From NCBI GenBank assembly GCA_000431015.1, contig HF986057.1:1-10257 (forward strand): 10,257 bases of DNA, read 5' to 3'. A model generated the notes under the pieces. The model saw only the letters and a list, made by a program, of their open reading frames with translations, was not told where the DNA came from and did not search any database. Origin of the DNA: Alistipes sp. CAG:514 (GTDB lineage: Bacteria; Bacteroidota; Bacteroidia; Bacteroidales; UBA932). Position numbers and translations under genes: made by a program. Below, one piece after another: positions 6,434 through 10,257 of the stretch (positions are counted from its first letter, which is position 1; each line of letters opens with the position of its first letter).

Positions 6434-6545
6434 CAGACTGACTTCTCCGTAAGTAAGCGTTAAGTAATGTGTTGGTAACGATTTGGCAAGGGTTTCGGGG
6501 AGTGTTTCGCCATCTGAGGCCGCCAAAGGATAAAACAGGAATAGT

Positions 6546-7493
6546 ATGATCGCTATTTTCTACAGGAAGAACGGCAAACTGTTGGTTTCCCAGTCAGAGA
6601 CGGAGCTTTCCAAGATGAATAGGGACGATGTCCTTTGGATCGACATCCTTTCCCCTTCGGGTGAGGAGAAGCACACGGTGGACGATTTCCTCGGGGAGGA
6701 GATCCAGAGCCGCGCGCAGGCCGAGGAGATCGAGAGCTCGTCCCGTTTCTCGGAGACCGAGGACGCGATCTTCGCCAACACCAACTTCCTGATGCCGGGA
6801 CCGGAGGACTACTCGATGGAGGCTGTCTCCTTCACCTTCGTGGGCCATTGCCTCACCACGCTCAGGGATGTTCCTCTGCGTAGCTTCACCGAGCTTCAGC
6901 GCAGGATCGTGGCCATGCCTCAGTACTATCCCAACGGCTACACGGTCTTCGCGAGCATCATGGAGCAGCGTGTCGATCTGGACGCCGACATGATCGAGCT
7001 GATGAGCAAGGAGGTCTCCCAGTACAGCAAGCGAATCAACCAGCAGGAGGACATCGACGAGGATTTCCTCCTGGACATCAATCAGCTGCAGGAGAACACG
7101 ATGCTCGTCCGCGAGAACATCGTGGACAAGCAGCGCCTGATCTCTAACATGCTCCGCAGCGACAAGTATCCTAAGGAGCTGCACAGGCGCTTCTCGGTCT
7201 TGCTCCAGGACATCAACTCCCTGATCAACCATACGAACTTCGGTTTCGAGAGGCTGGAGTACCTCCAGGACACGGTTGTCGGTCTGATCAATCTGGACCA
7301 GAACAAGATCATGAAGATCTTCACCCTTGTGTCCGTGCTTCTGATGCCGCCTACGCTGGTGGCCAGTTTCTACGGAATGAACGTCCCGCTGCCGCTGATG
7401 GACAAGGGCGGGATGTGGCTTCTGCTCCTCGGGATCATGGTGCTGACGGTGGCTCTCGTCATCTATCTCTTCAAAAAAAACAAGTTGCTTTGA
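6546..7493 (+). CDS. corA: CorA-family magnesium/cobalt transport protein
   Basis: Inner-membrane pentameric Mg2+/Co2+ channel of the CorA family (2-TM-GxN), 315 residues, a normal length. The first 250 residues form the acidic cytoplasmic domain with the long alpha helices (about 140-255, rich in Glu, Asp, Gln and Leu). Two C-terminal membrane helices follow: about 257-276 and 291-308. The signature YGMN is at 276-279, at the end of the first helix, followed by the short loop VPLPLMDKGGM, and the protein ends in the usual basic tail (FKKNKLL). The loop lacks the exact MPEL seen in many CorA proteins but is acidic in the same place. The start is supported by AGGA five bases upstream. The gene stands alone between its own promoter and the rpsA promoter. 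Its long leader leaves room for post-transcriptional control, not demonstrated. A zinc- or cobalt-preferring member cannot be excluded. Confidence 0.92.
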   Translation: MIAIFYRKNGKLLVSQSETELSKMNRDDVLWIDILSPSGEEKHTVDDFLGEEIQSRAQAEEIESSSRFSETEDAIFANTNFLMPGPEDYSMEAVSFTFVGHCLTTLRDVPLRSFTELQRRIVAMPQYYPNGYTVFASIMEQRVDLDADMIELMSKEVSQYSKRINQQEDIDEDFLLDINQLQENTMLVRENIVDKQRLISNMLRSDKYPKELHRRFSVLLQDINSLINHTNFGFERLEYLQDTVVGLINLDQNKIMKIFTLVSVLLMPPTLVASFYGMNVPLPLMDKGGMWLLLLGIMVLTVALVIYLFKKNKLL

Positions 7494-7509
7494 TTTTTGT
7501 CTCATAATC

Positions 7510-7540
7510 ATTGTAAATCAGATATTTTTGCCTAATTTTG
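7510..7540 (+). promoter_or_regulatory. promoter of rpsA-rnz
   Basis: ATTG (7510-7513), 19 bases, TAATTTTG (7533-7540). Spacing is exact and only the first -33 base differs from the Bacteroidota consensus. The site begins 17 bases after the corA stop. The expected start is near 7546, giving a leader of about 83 bases to ATG 7629. Confidence 0.78.
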
Positions 7541-7553
7541 CGAGCCTTTTGAC

Positions 7554-7586
7554 CGCCCGCGCCTTCGCGGCGTGTCCGGTAGGGCG
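7554..7586 (+). promoter_or_regulatory. GC-rich hairpin in the rpsA leader
   Basis: In an otherwise AT-rich intergenic stretch, 7554-7586 is strongly GC-rich and can fold. CGCGCC (7558-7563) pairs with GGCGTG (7569-7574) across the loop TTCGC, including one G-U pair. Outside it, CGCCC (7554-7558) can pair with GGGCG (7582-7586) as an alternative or partly overlapping closing stem, sharing base 7558. After it comes an AT-rich single-strand-like stretch up to the start codon. S1 represses its own mRNA through the leader in E. coli, so an autoregulatory role is a reasonable inference, not shown here. No U-run follows, so it is not a terminator. Confidence 0.5.
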
Positions 7587-7628
7587 CAGAAATATTGTTA
7601 AACAACTAGTTATCTTTTAATTACCATT

Positions 7629-9488
7629 ATGGCAGAAGAAACAAAGAAAGTGGCTGAGGAAGCCCAGGTAGAGGCTCCGGTACAGGAGGCTCCGCAGGCC
7701 GAGGCTCCAGCCAGGAAGAAAACAGCTCTCAATGCTTCGATAGCTCCTGACAAATTCGATTGGGACGCTTTCGAGGGTGGCACCGAGATCTACGGCAGCG
7801 CCGACAAGAAGTCCATCGAGGACGCCTACGACCAGACTCTCTCGAAGATCGTCGAGAACGAGGTTGTGGAGGGAACGGTTACCGCCATCTCAAAGAGAGA
7901 GGTTATCGTCAACATAGGTTACAAGAGCGAGGGTGTCATCCAGGCTCCTGAGTTCCGTTACAATCCAGACCTCAAGGTCGGTGACAAGGTTGAGGTTTAC
8001 GTTGAGTCCGCAGAGGACAGGAAAGGCCAGCTCATCCTTTCCCACAAGAAGGCACGCGCCCTCAAGTCTTGGGACAGAGTGAACGAGGCGTTCAACAACG
8101 ACGAGATCGTGAAGGGCTTCGTGAAGACCCGCACAAAGGGCGGTATGATCGTCGATGTCTTCGGAATCGAGGCTTTCCTCCCGGGCTCACAGATCGACAT
8201 CAAGCCGATCCGCGACTACGATGCTTACGTCAACCAGACAATGGACTTCAAGATCGTCAAGATCAACCAGGAGTTCCGCAATGTTGTCGTTTCCCACAAG
8301 GCTCTTCTCGAAGCCGAGCAGGAGCAGCGTAGGGCTGAGCTCATCAGCAAGCTCGAGAAGGGACAGATCCTCGAGGGTACCGTCAAGAACATCACCAACT
8401 ACGGAGTCTTCGTTGACCTCGGCGGTGTTGACGGTCTCATCCACATCACAGACCTGTCCTGGGGCAGGATCGACAACCCTGAGGAGGTCGTTTCCCTCGA
8501 CCAGAAGATCAAGGTCGTTGTCAAGGAGTTCGATCCTCAGCAGAAGAGAATCGCCCTTGGCTACAAGCAGCTTACCCCTCATCCTTGGGACAACCTCGAC
8601 GCCAACATCAAGGAAGGCGACATTGTCAAGGGTAAGGTTGTCCTCATCGCCGACTACGGCGCTTTCGTAGAGATCGAGCCGGGTGTTGAGGGTCTTATCC
8701 ATGTGTCTGAGATGTCTTGGTCTCCAAGACTCCACAGCGCGCAGGAGTTCCTCAAGGTAGGTGACGAGGTAGAGGCAAAGGTTCTCTCCATCGACCGTGA
8801 GAACAGGAAGATGTCCCTCGGTCTGAAGCAGCTCACCCCTAACCCTTGGGAGAGCATCCGCGACAAGTACCCTGTAGGGTCTGTCCACAAGGCTGTCGTA
8901 CGCAACATCACCAACTTCGGTGTGTTCGCCGAGCCGGAGGATGGCGTTGAGGGACTCATCCACATCAGCGACCTTTCCTGGAACAAGATCAAGCATCCTT
9001 CAGAGCTCGTGGCTCCTGGTGATGTGATCGACGTTCAGATCCTTGACTTCGACGAGGCCAACCACAAGCTCAGCCTCGGTCACAAGCAGCTCACCCCTAA
9101 CCCTTGGGACGCCATCGAGGAGAAATACCCTGTAGGCTCCGTTGTCGAGGGTACGGTTGCCTCCCTTACCGACAAGGGCGCCAACATCAAGCTTGAGGGT
9201 GACGACGAGGGCTTCGCGTTCAGCCGCGACCTCATCAAGGAGGACGGCAAGCAGGCCATCGTGGGCGAGACACTTCCGTTCAAGGTCATCGAGCTCAGGA
9301 GAAGCACCCGCAGGATCCTTCTCTCACACGTAAGGACATACGCTGAGGCCAAGGCCGAGAAGGTGGCCGTTGAGGCTGACAACACCAAGAAGGCGGTCAA
9401 GAAGATCAACTCCAACCTGGAGAAGACCACCCTCGGTGACATCAGCGAGCTCGCTGCCCTCAAGGACAAGCTCGAGAAAGGTGAATAA
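7629..9488 (+). CDS. rpsA: 30S ribosomal protein S1
   Basis: RNA-binding protein of the small ribosomal subunit that helps mRNA bind and unfold during initiation. 619 residues, longer than E. coli S1 (557) but usual for Bacteroidota. An acidic Pro/Ala/Glu-rich N-terminus (about 8-30) precedes six S1 domains at about 79-139, 158-224, 246-314, 331-400, 417-486 and 503-567. Domains 3-5 are the most canonical (NYGVFVDLGGVDGLIHITDLSW and relatives) and are joined by nearly identical linkers KQLTPHPW, KQLTPNPW and KQLTPNPW. Domain 6 is divergent. A Lys/Glu-rich tail ends in LGDISELAALKDKLEKGE. Codon choice is visibly more restricted than in neighbouring genes, as expected for a highly expressed gene. 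It follows its own promoter and hairpin leader; rnz starts 3 bases after its stop. The first two domains would contact the ribosome and the others RNA, by analogy with E. coli. Confidence 0.97.
   Translation: MAEETKKVAEEAQVEAPVQEAPQAEAPARKKTALNASIAPDKFDWDAFEGGTEIYGSADKKSIEDAYDQTLSKIVENEVVEGTVTAISKREVIVNIGYKSEGVIQAPEFRYNPDLKVGDKVEVYVESAEDRKGQLILSHKKARALKSWDRVNEAFNNDEIVKGFVKTRTKGGMIVDVFGIEAFLPGSQIDIKPIRDYDAYVNQTMDFKIVKINQEFRNVVVSHKALLEAEQEQRRAELISKLEKGQILEGTVKNITNYGVFVDLGGVDGLIHITDLSWGRIDNPEEVVSLDQKIKVVVKEFDPQQKRIALGYKQLTPHPWDNLDANIKEGDIVKGKVVLIADYGAFVEIEPGVEGLIHVSEMSWSPRLHSAQEFLKVGDEVEAKVLSIDRENRKMSLGLKQLTPNPWESIRDKYPVGSVHKAVVRNITNFGVFAEPEDGVEGLIHISDLSWNKIKHPSELVAPGDVIDVQILDFDEANHKLSLGHKQLTPNPWDAIEEKYPVGSVVEGTVASLTDKGANIKLEGDDEGFAFSRDLIKEDGKQAIVGETLPFKVIELRRSTRRILLSHVRTYAEAKAEKVAVEADNTKKAVKKINSNLEKTTLGDISELAALKDKLEKGE
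8565..9109 (+). repeat. repeated DNA at S1 domain linkers within rpsA
   Basis: A 26-base segment at 8826-8851 recurs identically at 9084-9109 and, with three mismatches, at 8565-8590. The copies lie 261 and 258 bases apart, i.e. one S1 domain each, and encode the linker KQLTP(N/H)PW. They are part of the gene, not a mobile repeat, but the identical pair is long enough to favour misassembly or recombination that would delete one domain. Confidence 0.75.
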
Positions 9489-9491
9489 TTT

Positions 9492-10257
9492 ATGGATTTC
9501 ACATTGACGGTGTTGGGCACGGCTTCGGCCAAGCCCATCCCCGGAAGGAATCAGAGCGCTCAGGTACTTTCCGTACATGGGCGCTCATTTTTAATAGATT
9601 GCGGAGAGGGGACACAGACCCGTCTCCAGGAGTGCGGTGTCTCGCCGATGAAGATAGACGCGATCTTCATCTCCCACATCCACGGCGACCATGTCTTCGG
9701 ACTCTTCGGCCTGCTCTCCACGATGGGGATGCTCTCCCGGATGGCCCCGCTGAACATCTACGCCCCGGTGGGGTTCGGCCCGATACTCAAATTCTTCCTC
9801 TCCTACTACGGCGACGGCATCCCTTTCGAGATCCGTCACGTTCCCATGACGATGAAGTCGCCTCAGGAGGTCTACCATTCGAGATCGCTGGAGATCTACG
9901 CCTTCCCGCTCAACCACAAGATCGACACCTTCGGCTGGCTTTTCCGGGAAAAGGAGCCTCAGATGAATGTGAAGAAGTGGAAGATTGATGAATATTCCCT
10001 ATCGCTCACCGAAATCGGGACGGTGAAAAGAGGCGAGGATGTTGTCCGTGAGCTTCCGGACGGCACCAAGGAGGTGCTGCCGTTCGAGGAACTTGGCTAC
10101 AAGCCGTACAATCCCCGGTCTTTCGCCTATTGCAGCGACACCGCTCCGTTTCCGGAGCTGGCCTCCTGGGTGAAAGGGGTAGACCTTCTCTACCATGAGA
10201 CCACCTATCCTGCCGAGCTTGCCGACGAGGCCGCCCGGCGGCATCACTCCACGACGC
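9492..10257 (+). CDS. rnz: ribonuclease Z (partial, right end cut by window)
   Basis: Zinc-dependent endonuclease of the metallo-beta-lactamase fold that trims tRNA 3' ends. 255 codons are visible with no stop, out of about 300 usual, so roughly the last 50 residues lie beyond the window. Seen: N-terminal LGTASAKPIPGRNQSA, LIDCGEGTQ (34-42), metal motif SHIHGDHVFGL (61-71) with His62, His64, Asp66 and His67, further ligands His142 (LNHKIDTFG) and Asp216 (YCSDTAPF), then LLYHETTY (His235, Glu236) and RRHHSTT (His252), all in the expected order. This is the tRNase Z short form. AAGG at 9478-9481, inside the last rpsA codons, is a plausible ribosome site for ATG 9492. The 3-base gap to rpsA indicates co-transcription, linking tRNA maturation to translation. 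Confidence 0.95.
   Translation, partial: MDFTLTVLGTASAKPIPGRNQSAQVLSVHGRSFLIDCGEGTQTRLQECGVSPMKIDAIFISHIHGDHVFGLFGLLSTMGMLSRMAPLNIYAPVGFGPILKFFLSYYGDGIPFEIRHVPMTMKSPQEVYHSRSLEIYAFPLNHKIDTFGWLFREKEPQMNVKKWKIDEYSLSLTEIGTVKRGEDVVRELPDGTKEVLPFEELGYKPYNPRSFAYCSDTAPFPELASWVKGVDLLYHETTYPAELADEAARRHHSTT

Larger units (their letters stand above)
6213..6545. other. divergent intergenic region between lipoprotein gene and corA
   Basis: These 333 bases carry no gene that I can support; a 61-codon run on the plus strand (6173-6358) starts inside the lipoprotein gene and has no recognisable content. The region holds the minus-strand lipoprotein promoter with its two inverted repeats (6290-6332), the corA -7 box (6426-6433), a T-rich stretch (6397-6412) and the roughly 105-base corA leader. 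In the leader, TTTGGC (6482-6487) can pair with GCCAAA (6522-6527), and CGTTA (6458-6462) with TAACG (6476-6480). AGGA at 6537-6540 is a plausible ribosome site for ATG 6546. Confidence 0.7.

Noticed and set aside
7472..7499. Possible terminator after corA: CAAAAA (7472-7477) with TTTTTG (7494-7499)
   Set aside because: The stem is only A-T pairs apart from its end, it lies partly in the coding region and no T-run follows. The A8 tract at 7473-7480 is simply Lys-Lys-Asn codons.
6594..7511. A 305-codon minus-strand open frame across corA
   Set aside because: Shadow of corA: His/Val/Leu/Asp-rich translation mirrored from corA codons, no domain.
8187..8996. A 269-codon minus-strand open frame across rpsA
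   Set aside because: Mirror of the repeated S1 domains; its internal repetition (VDVDESLN..., VGDV...) comes from the sense-strand repeats.
8565..9109. Regularly spaced DNA repeats suggestive of an array
   Set aside because: The 258-261 base period equals one S1 domain and the frame is open throughout; this is protein domain repetition, not CRISPR or a mobile repeat.
1..10257. tRNA/rRNA genes, CRISPR arrays, insertion sequences, phage or defence genes
   Set aside because: Looked for on both strands and none seen; apart from 6213-6545 and 7494-7628 nearly all of the window is covered by confident genes.

Overview
The window looks like chromosomal core DNA from a GC-rich member of the Bacteroidota, most likely the Bacteroidales (a Rikenellaceae/Alistipes-like genome would fit, but the genus cannot be fixed from this sequence). 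The reasons are four promoters with the Bacteroidota -7 signature TAnnTTTG, two of them with an exact or near-exact TTTG -33 box 19 bases upstream; few strong Shine-Dalgarno sites; a lipoprotein with a Lys/Glu-rich stretch just after its lipid-anchored cysteine, typical of surface-exported Bacteroidota lipoproteins; and protein families in their Bacteroidota forms (a six-domain S1 of about 620 residues, GxDLY-type SGNH hydrolase, MurK/MurQ pair).

Layout. (1) 44-1768, plus strand: a PnuC-type vitamin transporter followed after 3 bases by a secreted SGNH/GDSL hydrolase; their promoter lies left of the window. (2) 1759-4724, plus strand: a textbook promoter, then four tightly packed genes: a BadF-type amino-sugar kinase (MurK-like), murQ, recR and a MntP-type manganese exporter, with gaps of 3, 0 and 4 bases. 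The kinase and MurQ together would turn N-acetylmuramic acid into GlcNAc-6-phosphate (cell-wall recycling); recR and mntP appear to share the transcript without an obvious pathway link. (3) 4734-6212, minus strand: a Big2 + leucine-rich-repeat + Ig-like surface lipoprotein that converges on mntP with only 9 bases between stop codons. It has lower and uneven GC content and its own promoter carrying two overlapping inverted repeats, so it is the most accessory-looking gene here. (4) 6213-6545: a 333-base divergent intergenic region. (5) 6546-7493, plus strand: a CorA-type Mg2+/Co2+ channel with a leader of about 100 bases. (6) 7510-10257, plus strand: a strong promoter, a GC-rich hairpin leader, rpsA (ribosomal protein S1) and, 3 bases later, rnz (ribonuclease Z), cut by the right edge.

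Most of the window is housekeeping. I found no tRNA, rRNA, CRISPR array, insertion sequence, phage gene or defence system. The parts most worth a second look are the operator-like promoter and mosaic composition of the surface lipoprotein gene, and the structured leader of rpsA. No undescribed multi-gene system is visible.
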